Counted from the stretch's first letter, positions 19,059 to 28,224 are shown. The stretch: 64,000 bases of DNA from Gardnerella leopoldii (GCF_003293675.1 NZ_CP029984.1:1116043-1180042); one strand, 5' to 3'. A program made the numbers and translations. Notes: a model not told the origin generated them from the sequence alone.

Positions 19059-21089
19059 ATGGAGCGCATACGTCGCAAAAAGCAGTACAAGAAGCCGCGC
19101 ACATTGCGTGCTGTTGTAGCACGTTTTTTAGATTACACTCTTGCTGCTTTGTTATGCTTTATACTTGCTTTTTGCACTAGCCTGGGGCCAATTTTCCGCA
19201 GTCAAGATATTAAAGTTCATTTAGGATCAATCGCTGATTTTTCGTTGGTTAATGCTTTTATTTTCGTTGCTGCCTTCATAATATACGCATTAATACTGAC
19301 TGTGCTTATTTACTACGGTAAAAATAAAAAGTTTTTGCCTAAATATCAACGTTTTATGAAATTAATAAAGTCAATTGCGTTAAGAAAAAATAGTGAAAAT
19401 AAAAAACAGTCAAAATTACAAAAATTTACTACTAAACACGCTATTTTCCGCAATATTTCGCATTTTCTTTTAAAATCTGCAAAACTATTTTTTAATTGCG
19501 CTAAATGGTTCATTAACCACTCCACTCGCAACAGAAGAAACCTACTTCTTACTTTTTTCGTGGGCTGGATTTGGGTTCCAGCTACGTTACTTGCCGCATA
19601 CGGTGCAGATATATGCTCGCAAATTCGTGAGTACAGTTGGACTTGGAATAAAATTACAGGCTTAGACCAGCCTTATATCGGCTTCTTTAGCTTTGTCCCA
19701 ATGGATATTTACCCAACTGCGCACTACTTGTGGCCAACTCACCCAACTTATTTAACAGATCAGCACAACATTGTTCTAACTGTTATTTATGGCGCAACAA
19801 CAGCAGTCTCCAGATACTTTACCGACTCAAACGACGCTGGAATTGCACTTCTTGCCTTTGCACAATTTGCATTTGCAGCATGGTGCGTTTCTGCAACAGC
19901 ACACCGCTTCTTAAACAAACCTTGGCTTAACGCAGAATCTAGCTCAACAAATTGCAGCACAACAACTTTTGCAAGATTCGTTATTCTGCTTATGTTTTTA
20001 CTTAACCCGCTTGTGTTGTGCTCAACTATTGCGCTTACAAAATCTCCGCTTTTTGCGTTCGCTTTTGTTTGGTGGTTTGGCATAAATTACGAGTTAACTA
20101 ATTGCTATCATGCGAAGGACACTAAAAATACACCTAGCACAAAGCCGAGTGCGCAAAAGCCTAGACTTCACACTGTTTTGGAATTAATTATTTCAGTGTG
20201 TGTAATGCTTATTGCTGCAAAATACGCCTGGTATATTCTGGTTGTTCAATTCGTGCTTTTAATTATTTTTGAGCGCAAACGCTGGCGTTTGTGGGTTTGC
20301 GGAATTTTGCTTCCAATCGTTGTAATTCACGGCTCGTTAATTATGCTTATTTCGAGCGGTGCTATTATTAGCGGCGATCCTATTGAGAGTCGCGGCATTC
20401 AGTTACAACAAATTGCACGTATAGCTAAGCTCGATCCGCATAGCATACCGCGTAGTGCAAAGCGCATTATTGCACCAATTTTTAATCTGGATCAAACTGC
20501 AGAAGCATACAAACCTTATGACGCAGACCCTGTGAAATCTTCCGGATTGCAATCTAAAAAAGTGAGTTATCGTTGGCGATACGTTACTAAAGACAATATT
20601 CGTAAATTAGATTTCGCTTGGTGGCAAATGATTACGCATAGTCCATTTGTGGCAACTGACGCTTTTCTTGCAAAGACTTACGGATACTTTGATATTTTTG
20701 ACCGCCCGTATGTTGGGCCAGAATACTACATAGACACTGACAGCATACACAAATCTGATTGGATTAAATATTGGAATCCTAAGTGGCGAACTAAATTTGC
20801 AGAAGACATTAGCACGTTTAGTGATATTCCTGTTTTAAGTTGGCCAATTCACGGAAATACTTTCGTTATTTTTACACTACTTATTGGAGTTGCAGAAATT
20901 ATTCTTCGCCGTTGGCGCACATTGTTATGGCATATTCCACTTGCCTTGCTGGTTGGAGTTATGATTCTTGCTCCAGCTAATAATTTTGAGCGACACATGC
21001 TACCGTTAGCTTTTGTTTTCTGCTTTGTAGCACTTACTTTTTGGCGAGATACTTTTACTCAATCGCGCTATAATAGTAGAGAATGTTAG
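19059..21089 (+). CDS. Large polytopic membrane protein (DUF6020-like)
   Basis: The 676 residues have roughly ten or more hydrophobic helices, a Lys/Arg-rich N-terminus and a ~120-residue hydrophilic loop near residues 440-600 with aromatic-rich YVGPEYYIDTD. From memory it resembles the DUF6020 membrane proteins of bifidobacteria, which look like GT-C glycosyltransferases, but no catalytic motif was identified. It is followed after 15 bp by a regulator gene, so the two are probably one transcript. A role in envelope glycosylation is a guess. Confidence 0.7.
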   Translation: MERIRRKKQYKKPRTLRAVVARFLDYTLAALLCFILAFCTSLGPIFRSQDIKVHLGSIADFSLVNAFIFVAAFIIYALILTVLIYYGKNKKFLPKYQRFMKLIKSIALRKNSENKKQSKLQKFTTKHAIFRNISHFLLKSAKLFFNCAKWFINHSTRNRRNLLLTFFVGWIWVPATLLAAYGADICSQIREYSWTWNKITGLDQPYIGFFSFVPMDIYPTAHYLWPTHPTYLTDQHNIVLTVIYGATTAVSRYFTDSNDAGIALLAFAQFAFAAWCVSATAHRFLNKPWLNAESSSTNCSTTTFARFVILLMFLLNPLVLCSTIALTKSPLFAFAFVWWFGINYELTNCYHAKDTKNTPSTKPSAQKPRLHTVLELIISVCVMLIAAKYAWYILVVQFVLLIIFERKRWRLWVCGILLPIVVIHGSLIMLISSGAIISGDPIESRGIQLQQIARIAKLDPHSIPRSAKRIIAPIFNLDQTAEAYKPYDADPVKSSGLQSKKVSYRWRYVTKDNIRKLDFAWWQMITHSPFVATDAFLAKTYGYFDIFDRPYVGPEYYIDTDSIHKSDWIKYWNPKWRTKFAEDISTFSDIPVLSWPIHGNTFVIFTLLIGVAEIILRRWRTLLWHIPLALLVGVMILAPANNFERHMLPLAFVFCFVALTFWRDTFTQSRYNSREC

Positions 21090-21104
21090 GATCAAAGGCA
21101 TAAG

Positions 21105-22466
21105 ATGGACGAGAAGAATACACCTCAGTTTGCGCAAGATAGCAGCGCTGCTTCTTCTATTATGTCCGAAGAAAATTATGAAGATAAACTTGCAGGAAAC
21201 AGCTTACTTAGTAGCGATTTTCTTTCGATATTAGCAAGCGTACAGGCAGCAGAAAAGCACGCGGAAGATTCTAATATTGCCAATTCTCTTGAAAATCAAC
21301 AGTTAAACAAAACGCAAGTAAACGCTGTATCAAATGATCAAGAAAGCTCTTCTAAAGCAAAGCAATCTAAAGCAGAGCAAGAAAACGAAGAAAAGCACAA
21401 GCACCACTTGTGGCATCGTCTTTCATCAAATCAAAGTCGTTTGAGTCATTCAAGTCAATCTTCTGAAAATACTAAAGGTAATAATTCACCGAGTTTTACT
21501 CCATTGCCCAGCGCGCAAAAATCAACTAGCTCGGAACCGCTTAGAATTTTCGACAATCGTGATGGCCAAGTTTTTGACGCGGCGATGCGCTTGCAATTAC
21601 ACTCGATTATTGCCACGTGCTTAATGAATGGTATTGCAGATGCTCGTATTGACGCTTTCATGCATTTGCTTCAATGGTCAGATTCGCCAAAAGTTATTGT
21701 TATTGCAGGAACTTTCGGCACTGCAATTAAGCCAGATGACGGACCAAATCGCAAGCCAGCACCAGATATTCCACCTGATAACACTGACACTTTGCGCCGA
21801 AATATTTGGCCACAGCTTAGCAGTTGCAATGCATATGATGCAATAGTTGAGCGCACACAAAGTAGTGCTTTGCAGCGCATTACGGGAGCTTGGCAAAAAA
21901 CGCAAGCACTGATATCAGCATCTACGAAAAATTCTTCTACTTTTGCAGCACCTTCTCATATTATTCTGCTTGCTGTACGCGAAAATCCTAGCGATCAAGC
22001 TTTAGAGAAGCTGTGCAAAGTTTTTGAGAATTCTCATAAGACGATTTGTGTTAGTAGCATGGTTGAAGGCGTTGAGCAGATTTCTTCCGCTCTTACTGCT
22101 ACTCTTGCCGCGATTGCTGTTGCTCCAGCAGTAAAGCATTTGCCGCAAATCATTCACACGGATGATTTGCTTCCAGAGCGAGCGCTCATTGGCGATGCCA
22201 CAGCTTTTGATACTCTTTACAACAAGGTGTATCAAAGTTTGGCTCCTTACAGTCATGACGATCCGACTTTGGAAACTATTGACATGTTCTTGCGCTTTGG
22301 TGGAGCTCTTGACCAAACAGCACACGAACTTAATGTGCATCCGAATACTGTTCGTTACCGTTTACGTAAAGTTGCGCAAACTACAGGATGGGATGCTACG
22401 GATCCGCGCGCCGCTTATGTGCTGCAAACAGCTATAACAATTGGTAGAATTCGCGATTCACATTAA
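21105..22466 (+). CDS. PucR-family transcriptional regulator, FasR candidate
   Basis: The 453 residues have a low-complexity Ser/Gln/Lys-rich N-terminal ~130 residues, a central domain with no recognisable motif, and a C-terminal PucR-type helix-turn-helix. That region runs LETIDMFLRFGGALDQTA and then HPNTVRYRLRKV. In Streptomyces a PucR-like protein, FasR, activates fatty acid genes; the position about 8 kb from fas and the carboxylase genes fits a similar role, though this is inference. It is coupled to the upstream membrane protein gene (15-bp gap). A GU-containing hairpin terminator follows. Confidence 0.8.
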   Translation: MDEKNTPQFAQDSSAASSIMSEENYEDKLAGNSLLSSDFLSILASVQAAEKHAEDSNIANSLENQQLNKTQVNAVSNDQESSSKAKQSKAEQENEEKHKHHLWHRLSSNQSRLSHSSQSSENTKGNNSPSFTPLPSAQKSTSSEPLRIFDNRDGQVFDAAMRLQLHSIIATCLMNGIADARIDAFMHLLQWSDSPKVIVIAGTFGTAIKPDDGPNRKPAPDIPPDNTDTLRRNIWPQLSSCNAYDAIVERTQSSALQRITGAWQKTQALISASTKNSSTFAAPSHIILLAVRENPSDQALEKLCKVFENSHKTICVSSMVEGVEQISSALTATLAAIAVAPAVKHLPQIIHTDDLLPERALIGDATAFDTLYNKVYQSLAPYSHDDPTLETIDMFLRFGGALDQTAHELNVHPNTVRYRLRKVAQTTGWDATDPRAAYVLQTAITIGRIRDSH

Positions 22467-22486
22467 GTCTAACTTTACAAACAAAA

Positions 22487-22525
22487 AACGTGCGACGCAA
22501 AACCAAAGGTTTTACATCACACGCT
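22487..22525 (+). terminator. Terminator after the PucR-type gene
   Basis: A ~16-bp stem with several G-T pairs (cgtgcgacgcaaaacc / ggttttacatcacacg) closes a three-base loop just after an A run. It separates this gene from the convergent surface-protein genes. Confidence 0.65.
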
Positions 22526-22587
22526 AAATGCAAGAATAAAGCAAGCACAAACAATAATAATATATTATTTATACTTACAGCACTAAT

Positions 22588-23049
22588 TTAGTGACGAATC
22601 TTGCGAAGAGCAGTACCCATGCCGGCAAGAGCAGAAGCAACGACAGCAATCACAGCTACCGCAGCACCGGTCTTAGGAAGCTTAGCCTTAGCTGGAGCAG
22701 CTGGAGCTGGAGCAGCTGGGGCTGGCTTCTTATCATTCTCATGGAAATTGCTGGTAAGAGCTCTGTTGTACAAAGTCTTTGTAGCAGGCTCGCAAACTAC
22801 AGTGCCCAAAGCGTTCTTGTAGCAGTGATTCATATCAGGAACCTGGGTAGGGTCATTGTAACCCTTAGGATTAGCAGGAGCCTCATGAGTCTCTGGATAC
22901 AAATTCTCACCGTTCAATGGATCTGGAGTACCGTACTCAAGAACATGAGTATCGATTTCATCATCAGCCATTGCTGGAGCAGCAAAAGCACAACCTGCAA
23001 GCAAAGTAGCAGCTGCAGCGAAAGCTGCAATGGTCTTCTTCTTTAACAT
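22588..23049 (-). CDS. Small LPKTG-anchored surface protein
   Basis: The 153 residues start with a signal peptide (Lys-rich start, hydrophobic core, cut after AMA). A ~75-residue exported part with no recognised domain follows; it is rich in Asn, Pro and His and has two Cys (CYKNALGTVVC). Then come an Ala/Pro spacer, LPKTG, a hydrophobic helix and LRKIRH. Both ends are close copies of those of the next two minus-strand genes while the middle is unrelated. The ribosome site is GAAGG. A role at the cell surface is certain only in outline. Confidence 0.85.
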   Translation of the reverse strand: MLKKKTIAAFAAAATLLAGCAFAAPAMADDEIDTHVLEYGTPDPLNGENLYPETHEAPANPKGYNDPTQVPDMNHCYKNALGTVVCEPATKTLYNRALTSNFHENDKKPAPAAPAPAAPAKAKLPKTGAAVAVIAVVASALAGMGTALRKIRH

Positions 23050-23131
23050 ATTAGACCTTCAATCTCTTTTATCTGATCCCCGCGCAAAAGTTAGGGCTAA
23101 CACGCAGAAGCCAGATACCAATATTAAAACT

Positions 23132-23176
23132 GGAATAAACCAACCCGGAATACACCAACTCGGAATATACCAATCT
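23132..23176 (-). repeat. 15-bp tandem repeat, three units
   Basis: ggaataaaccaaccc, ggaatacaccaactc and ggaatataccaatct follow one another with no gap, about 85-127 bp upstream of the small LPKTG protein start. On the coding strand each unit reads TTGGTnTATTCC. Copy number could affect expression. Confidence 0.8.
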
Positions 23177-23364
23177 AAATTACAATAACACAGGGTACAC
23201 CAATTTTTCACAAATAGAAAGTATTTTAAAGAAAAAACACTAAATAAAGGCGTTTTGTTGTAATAAACAAACTATTAGCAGTATAAGAGAATGTTTAGAA
23301 CTCAATACAGAACAAACTATGGATAATCAGCAAACAGACATAATACTAAACTCAATATTAAAAA

Positions 23365-23398
23365 GTGAGCATGCCGTATTCGCATACAGCACGCTCAC
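23365..23398 (-). terminator. Hairpin after the GA-module gene
   Basis: gtgagc/gctcac with an inner atgc/gcac extension closes a ~13-base loop about 40 bp after the stop at 23438. It is probably a terminator. Confidence 0.6.
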
Positions 23399-23437
23399 AA
23401 ATAGTTAAGCAATCATGCACTTTTGTGCATTAAAAGC

Positions 23438-24882
23438 TTAGTGGCGAATCTTGCGAAGAGCAGCACCCACACCAGCAAGCACAGAAGCAACAACAGCAAC
23501 CAAAGCTACAGCAGCACCGGTCTTAGCCAATGGAGCAGCAACATTCGCAGCATTCTTCGTTGCATTCTTCGTTGTCTTATTGTCATTAGTATTACCAGCA
23601 GCATTTCCAGCGCCGTTGCCAGTACCAGCGCCATTACCGCTAGGCTGACTTGGAACAGGAGTCAAAGGATTAATAGGCTTTGGAGTAAGCTTCTTGCTCT
23701 TTTCAGCTTCAGCAAGCAAAGCGCGAGCACCCTCAACAGTCTTAGCCTTACGAATCAGCTTAGCAACGAAAGTGAAACCTTCCTTCTCAGCTTGCTTGGC
23801 AATCTTCTCAATCTCAGCCTTAACAATCTTCTGGAAAGCAGCCTTAGCTTGAGCAAGAAGCTTTACAGTATCAGCATCAAGCTTGCCATCCTTAGCAGTC
23901 TTCTTAGCAGCTTCTGCATTAGCGTTCATTTCCTCGTACAAAGCCTTAGCTTGCTCATAAGTCAAGCCCTTGAACAAGTCAGCACCATTATACTCAGGCA
24001 CATTATTAACTGCAGGAGCTACGCCATTGTTAATATTTCTTTTTTCACGCTCAGCCTCAGCAAGCAAAGCCTTCAATGCAGTCAAAGTAGACTTCTTGGA
24101 ATTACGAATCAGCTTAGCAACGAAAGTGAAACCTTCCTTCTCAGCCTTCTTAGCTAACTCTTCCCTAGCATTCTTCTTACCCTGCTCAAGAAGCTTTGCT
24201 ACAGCAGCAGACTCCTTAGACTTAGCATAATCCTTCAAAGCATCAACAACACTCTTTGGCAAGCCAAAACGCTCAGCCTCAGCAATAAGCGCATCCTTCT
24301 TAGCCTTATCTTTAGATATTGCTTCTTCAACCTTCGCTCTTTGAGCGTCAAACAAAGCTTTTTGAGCAGGACTAATCTTCTTCTTCTGCTGCTTCAGTGT
24401 AGCTTCAAAAGTCTTAAAATCGCCAAGACCAGCCATAGTCGTAACAACATCATCAGTTACATCGCTCTTATAAGTAAGAGTAACTGTAACAGTATTCTCA
24501 CCAGCTTCAATAGTCTTAGGATAAGCAATAGTACCAACAGTACCAGTATCAACTACAGAATCACCCTGAGCAGGAGTAAGATCATTCTGCACCTGAGCTA
24601 ACAAGCCAGCACCAATCTGAGCTATAGTATAGTTAATATCGCTCTTATCAGCACCGTACTTATCACCCTTCTTATAAAGAGTCATAGCAGTAGTCTTATG
24701 ATCCGTTTTACCTACCTTAAAGTTAAAACAACACCTTTAAGTTCAGTAGCATCAGCGGACTGCACAGTAGGAGTAGAACCACCATTAACAGGCGGCTCTG
24801 CCATAGCAGGCGCGGCAAACACCAAACCAGAAACCAATGTGGCACCGGCAGCGAATGCGGCAATCGCTTTCTTATTCAACAT
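23438..24882 (-). pseudogene. GA-module surface protein, frameshifted after the signal peptide
   Basis: The start at 24882 (ribosome site GAGG) gives a signal peptide nearly identical to the gene at 25313-26173. The frame stops at 24712 after ELKGVVLTLR. The rest, 415 residues from an internal ATG at 24685, lies in the next frame. Adding one T in the ACTTTAAGG stretch would join them as VVLTF-KVGKTDHK, so one base is missing there. The remainder has a ~110-residue beta-type region, then three helical modules. The last (KEGFTFVAKLIRKAKTVEGA) closely resembles albumin-binding GA modules, and an LAKTG anchor follows. As read, the mature protein would not be exported. Confidence 0.75.
23748..24145 (-). 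repeat. 44-bp direct repeat encoding GA-like cores
   Basis: Bases 23748-23791 and 24102-24145 are identical for 44 bp and encode the AEKEGFTFVAKLIR core of two GA-like modules. This points to recent module duplication or conversion. Confidence 0.85.
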
Positions 24883-25063
24883 AATAAACCTCAATTTTCT
24901 CACATAAATTGCGCGACATCATTTGTTCACGCAAAAGCAAAATCAATAAACAAAATTTAGTAAATATTCAAAATGAGTTTCATATTTTGGGAATTAATTC
25001 AATATCTTGAGCAATAACCTTCAAACTTTAATCAAAACCCAAAATACTAACACATACGGCAAA

Positions 25064-25108
25064 AGGCTTGGGAAACGAATGCCCCTAGTAGCACAATTCC
25101 CCAAGCCT
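25064..25108. other. Hairpin between surface genes
   Basis: A 9-bp perfect stem (aggcttggg / cccaagcct) closes a 27-base loop in the 24883-25312 gap. It may be a second terminator or a small RNA end. The rest of this gap is AT-rich with nothing else recognised. Confidence 0.45.
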
Positions 25109-25254
25109 CTTACACTAATCAGCATTGCTTCCCTAACAAGCAACACTGACTCAACACTCAACAGCTAGCTTACAAACACTATCAACGCCAGCACTGTGAA
25201 GAAAGAGATTTGGCAAAACAGTGAAAACGCACAATAAAATTTGCAAGTCGCCTG

Positions 25255-25287
25255 TGGCATAAAACTTAAACAGTCTCATGCCACAAG
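25255..25287 (-). terminator. Hairpin after the 286-residue surface gene
   Basis: An 8-bp stem (tgtggcat / atgccaca) closes a 17-base loop, 26 bp after the stop at 25313. A good T run is lacking, so it may be a weak or Rho-assisted terminator. Confidence 0.5.
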
Positions 25288-25312
25288 TTGAGTGAAAAAT
25301 TATTCACTAAAT

Positions 25313-26173
25313 TTAGTGACGAATCTTGCGAAGAGCAGCACCCATACCGGCAAGCACGGAAGCAGCAACAGCAGCCAAAGCTACAGCAGCGCCGGTCTTA
25401 GCCAATGGAGCAGCGGCAGCTGGGGTCTTAGCTGCAGCAGTCTTAGCCTCAGCCTTAGCAGCAGCCTTCTTAGCTGGAGCCTTCTTACCTGGGAAGTTTG
25501 GTTCCTTCTTCATAGCATTCAAGATATCCTTGGCACCAGTGTCGCAGCTCTGATCCTTAGCGTGATCGCGTGCGGAATCCAACAAGGCAGCAGCGCGAGT
25601 ACGGTTGTTATCAGCAACCTTGAGCAAAGCTTCTACCTGAGCCTGAAGCTGCTGGACTTCGTGAGCCTCAACGTAATCACCCTTAGCAAGGGCATCCTTC
25701 ATATCCTCAGCAAGCTCAGCCTTGAGATCCTTAACAGTAGCTTCAACATGACCGTAGTGCAAAACAGCCTTCTCAAGCTTACGACGAATATCCTTCAAGT
25801 AAGCGCAGGTGTCACCCATACCCTTGATGAGGTCATCCCAGCCGTGAGCCTGTGTAGCTTCAAGCTTTTGGAGAAGAGCATCATAAAGGTGAACATTGGT
25901 CTGCGCACGCTTCAAAACCTCTACGAACTGACCCTTGTAGTTATGCTGAAGCAAATCAGAGTTGATTGGATCATGGCTTTCTGGATCAGCTGCAGGAGTA
26001 CCAGGAACACCATTATCAGACTGCTGACCAGTTGGATCAGTAGTGTGGCTGCTCATACCTGGAACCTTAATCCAGTCATCCAAGCCTGCTGCCATTGCTG
26101 GAGCAGAAAAAGCGAAACCGGAGAGGAGGGTGGCGCCGGCAGCAAATGCGGCAATAGCCTTCTTATTTAACAT
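25313..26173 (-). CDS. LAKTG-anchored helical surface protein behind a poly-G promoter
   Basis: The 286 residues have a signal peptide cut after AMA, then about 180 residues of mostly alpha-helical, heptad-like sequence (residues ~60-210) with three Cys, a Lys/Ala-rich spacer, LAKTG, a hydrophobic helix and LRKIRH. The family is not recognised. The signal peptide and last ~45 residues match the frameshifted GA-module gene almost base for base, while the middle differs. The ribosome site is AAGGAAAA. About 115 bp upstream lies a promoter with ten G in its spacer, so expression is likely to switch on and off by slippage. Confidence 0.88.
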   Translation of the reverse strand: MLNKKAIAAFAAGATLLSGFAFSAPAMAAGLDDWIKVPGMSSHTTDPTGQQSDNGVPGTPAADPESHDPINSDLLQHNYKGQFVEVLKRAQTNVHLYDALLQKLEATQAHGWDDLIKGMGDTCAYLKDIRRKLEKAVLHYGHVEATVKDLKAELAEDMKDALAKGDYVEAHEVQQLQAQVEALLKVADNNRTRAAALLDSARDHAKDQSCDTGAKDILNAMKKEPNFPGKKAPAKKAAAKAEAKTAAAKTPAAAAPLAKTGAAVALAAVAASVLAGMGAALRKIRH

Positions 26174-26288
26174 AATATTTTCCTTTCTTCTTCTCCTTCA
26201 CGCCAAACGCGCGAAGAAAAATTAACATTCACAACTTAAGTTTTGTGAATAACTACCAGCGCAGAGCATCCGGCTGGAAGCTGTTATT

Positions 26289-26319
26289 AACATACCCCCC
26301 CCCCGTTCGAAAAAGTCAA
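26289..26319 (-). promoter_or_regulatory. Promoter with a G10 spacer tract (site 1)
   Basis: On the minus strand TTGACT (26314-26319) and TATGTT (26289-26294) are separated by 19 bp, of which ten are an unbroken G run (C at 26295-26304 on the plus strand). Losing two G would give the ideal 17-bp spacer. The layout matches known slippage-controlled promoters. It drives the surface protein starting at 26173. Confidence 0.75.
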
Positions 26320-26676
26320 GAGCAGACGCACAACTCATTAACAAAAAACATTTATATTTTTACGGAAATATTTCAGTCAAACTATTTTTAAGTATAAAAA
26401 ATACAGTATTACACATTACTTTTCGTAAAAATGTCAATTTCAAGGTTTTTAAAGATTTTTCCCAGAAAACTCTCAGGAAACTCTTGAATACTCCCCCAAC
26501 CAGCCGCAAAACCGTTGCAAAACCGCCATTCCCCCGCGACACGCCGCGCACGACCACGCGCCCTCAACCTCTCCAGTCACCTATTCATTACTAACACAGT
26601 TTGCGTACTGCACCAGCAACGCAAAATCTCAATTATTCGTTGCTAACGCAGAAACGCAGTAACGCAAGTAACAAAA
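26320..26676. other. Intergenic stretch without a gene
   Basis: An AT-rich part (26340-26480) is followed by a C/G-rich part with short repeats (gcaaaaccg twice near 26510-26525; aacgca several times near 26620-26670). A 65-codon minus-strand frame at 26360-26557 lacks a ribosome site and family resemblance. No gene is called. Confidence 0.6.
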
Positions 26677-26719
26677 AAACGCTGAAAACATGACTCAAAA
26701 GAGCACATTTTCAGCGTTT
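26677..26719 (-). terminator. Terminator after rplA
   Basis: A 12-bp perfect stem (aaacgctgaaaa / ttttcagcgttt) sits 65 bp after the rplA stop, and on the minus strand it is followed by a T run. Confidence 0.85.
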
Positions 26720-26784
26720 ATAAGTTTTAAACTTAATCTACTACTTACCAGCCATGCTTTCGCATAAGCTACGCAAGCAATAAA

Positions 26785-27480
26785 TCAGGCAGCAATGCTG
26801 GCGATATCAACTGGAACACCAGGAGCCATCGTGGAGGTCACAGTTACCTTAGTAATGTAACGACCCTTGATGGTGCTTGGCTTCAAGCGACGGATTTCGT
26901 CTGCGACAGCCTTGAAGTTCTCTTCAAGAGCCTTAGCATCGAAGGAGAGCTTGCCGAAGAGGAAGGACAGGTTGCCCTGGCGATCCACGCGGAACTCAAT
27001 CTTACCGCCCTTAATGTCGGCAACAGCCTTGGCTACATCCATAGTCACGGTGCCAGTCTTTGGGTTTGGCATCAAGCTACGAGGACCGAGAACACGACCC
27101 AAGCGGCCAACCTTACCCATCATGTCTGGGGTTGCAACGACTGCATCGAAGTCAAGGAAGCCACCGGCAACCTTTTCGATAAGCTCGTCATCACCAACAA
27201 TGTCAGCGCCAGCTTCCTGAGCCTCAGTAGCCTTTGGACCACGAGCGAACACCAAAACCTTAGCGGTTTTACCGGTGCCGTTTGGCAAGTTCACAACGCC
27301 ACGAACCAACTGATCAGCCTTGCGAGGATCCACGTTAAGGCGCATAACAGCCTCAACGGACTCATCGAAAGCGTGCTTTGGCATGCTCTGCAACAAAGCG
27401 ATAGCTTCAGCTGGGGTGTACAGGTTATTGCGGTCGATCTTCTCAGCCGCTTCACGATACTTCTTAGAACGCTTAGCCAT
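26785..27480 (-). CDS. rplA: 50S ribosomal protein L1
   Basis: The 231 residues are full length for L1. [24 protein letters not shown] residues in the middle ([20 protein letters not shown]) form the rRNA-binding and L1-stalk region, and [10 protein letters not shown] is near the end. L1 often represses its own operon by binding the mRNA, but no leader mimic was identified. It follows rplK after 14 bp. Confidence 0.98.
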   Translation of the reverse strand: MAKRSKKYREAAEKIDRNNLYTPAEAIALLQSMPKHAFDESVEAVMRLNVDPRKADQLVRGVVNLPNGTGKTAKVLVFARGPKATEAQEAGADIVGDDELIEKVAGGFLDFDAVVATPDMMGKVGRLGRVLGPRSLMPNPKTGTVTMDVAKAVADIKGGKIEFRVDRQGNLSFLFGKLSFDAKALEENFKAVADEIRRLKPSTIKGRYITKVTVTSTMAPGVPVDIASIAA

Positions 27481-27494
27481 TTCTACACTCCCTT

Positions 27495-27926
27495 TCAGTC
27501 GGTAACGGTAATACCCATCGAGCGAGCAGTACCCGCGATGATCTTCATACCGGCCTCGACATCACGTGCGGAGAGGTCAGGCATCTTAATTTCGGCGATT
27601 TCGCGCACCTGAGCCTTGGTCACAGAACCAACCTTGTGAGTCAATGGATTCTCGGTGCCCTTCTGGATTCCAGCAGCCTTAAGCAACAAAGCAGCGGCTG
27701 GTGGGGTCTTCAAAATGAAGGTGAAGGAACGATCTTCGTAAACGGTGATCTCTACTGGGACGATCTGACCCATCTTGTCCTTCGTCTGGTCGTTATACGC
27801 CTTGCAGAAGTCCATGATGTTCACGCCGTGGGAGCCTAATGCTGGGCCCAGCGGTGGAGCTGGATTTGCCTTACCAGCCTGAATCTCGAGCTTAATAAGC
27901 GCGGAGACTTTCTTTTTCGGAGCCAT
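27495..27926 (-). CDS. rplK: 50S ribosomal protein L11
   Basis: The 143 residues have the Pro-rich N-terminal signature ([20 protein letters not shown]) and the C-terminal rRNA-binding domain ([13 protein letters not shown] end, [12 protein letters not shown]). In most bacteria nusG lies immediately upstream. Here nusG is ~9.5 kb away, and nusG has its own terminator, so rplK needs its own promoter in 27927-28140, although no clear one was seen. Confidence 0.98.
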   Translation of the reverse strand: MAPKKKVSALIKLEIQAGKANPAPPLGPALGSHGVNIMDFCKAYNDQTKDKMGQIVPVEITVYEDRSFTFILKTPPAAALLLKAAGIQKGTENPLTHKVGSVTKAQVREIAEIKMPDLSARDVEAGMKIIAGTARSMGITVTD

Positions 27927-28224
27927 AATATGGTTCTTCTTTCTTGTACAAGCGGTTCAAATGGTTGCTGCAAACTCTTCTATAGTCGCTTCTTACAGAA
28001 GTAAAGCACTTACGAAACGTGCTATAAAGCCGTTTTGCAGCTTCCTCCCGCATCTTGTATTGCTGTGCTGTGCTAGCGGATTCCTCCTCCAGTCACAAGC
28101 CTTCCTATTATGCCACATCTTCGCGACACGCTGCATTACGAAATCTGCAACTATTTTTGCGCAACAGCAAAAGCTAGAAGCTTACTTCCAAGTTGGGTAC
28201 CTTCGTACAACTATCTTTGCGCAA
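27927..28224. other. rplK upstream region with 14-bp repeats
   Basis: No gene is seen. The stretch includes one copy of a 23-bp repeat (28117-28139) also found at 30854-30876, and tandem copies of caactatctttgcg at about 28207-28236 that run into the end of the antitoxin relic. Confidence 0.5.
28117..28139. repeat. 23-bp direct repeat, left copy
   Basis: atcttcgcgacacgctgcattac shape; the copy at 30854-30876 differs at one base. The two copies flank the block of antitoxin relic, toxin fragment, ORF6N fragment and ATPase, about 2.7 kb. Confidence 0.7.

Noticed and set aside
26360..26557. 65-codon frame between the poly-G promoter and rplA
   Set aside because: No ribosome site, no resemblance and overlaps AT-rich and GC-rich patchy non-coding DNA.
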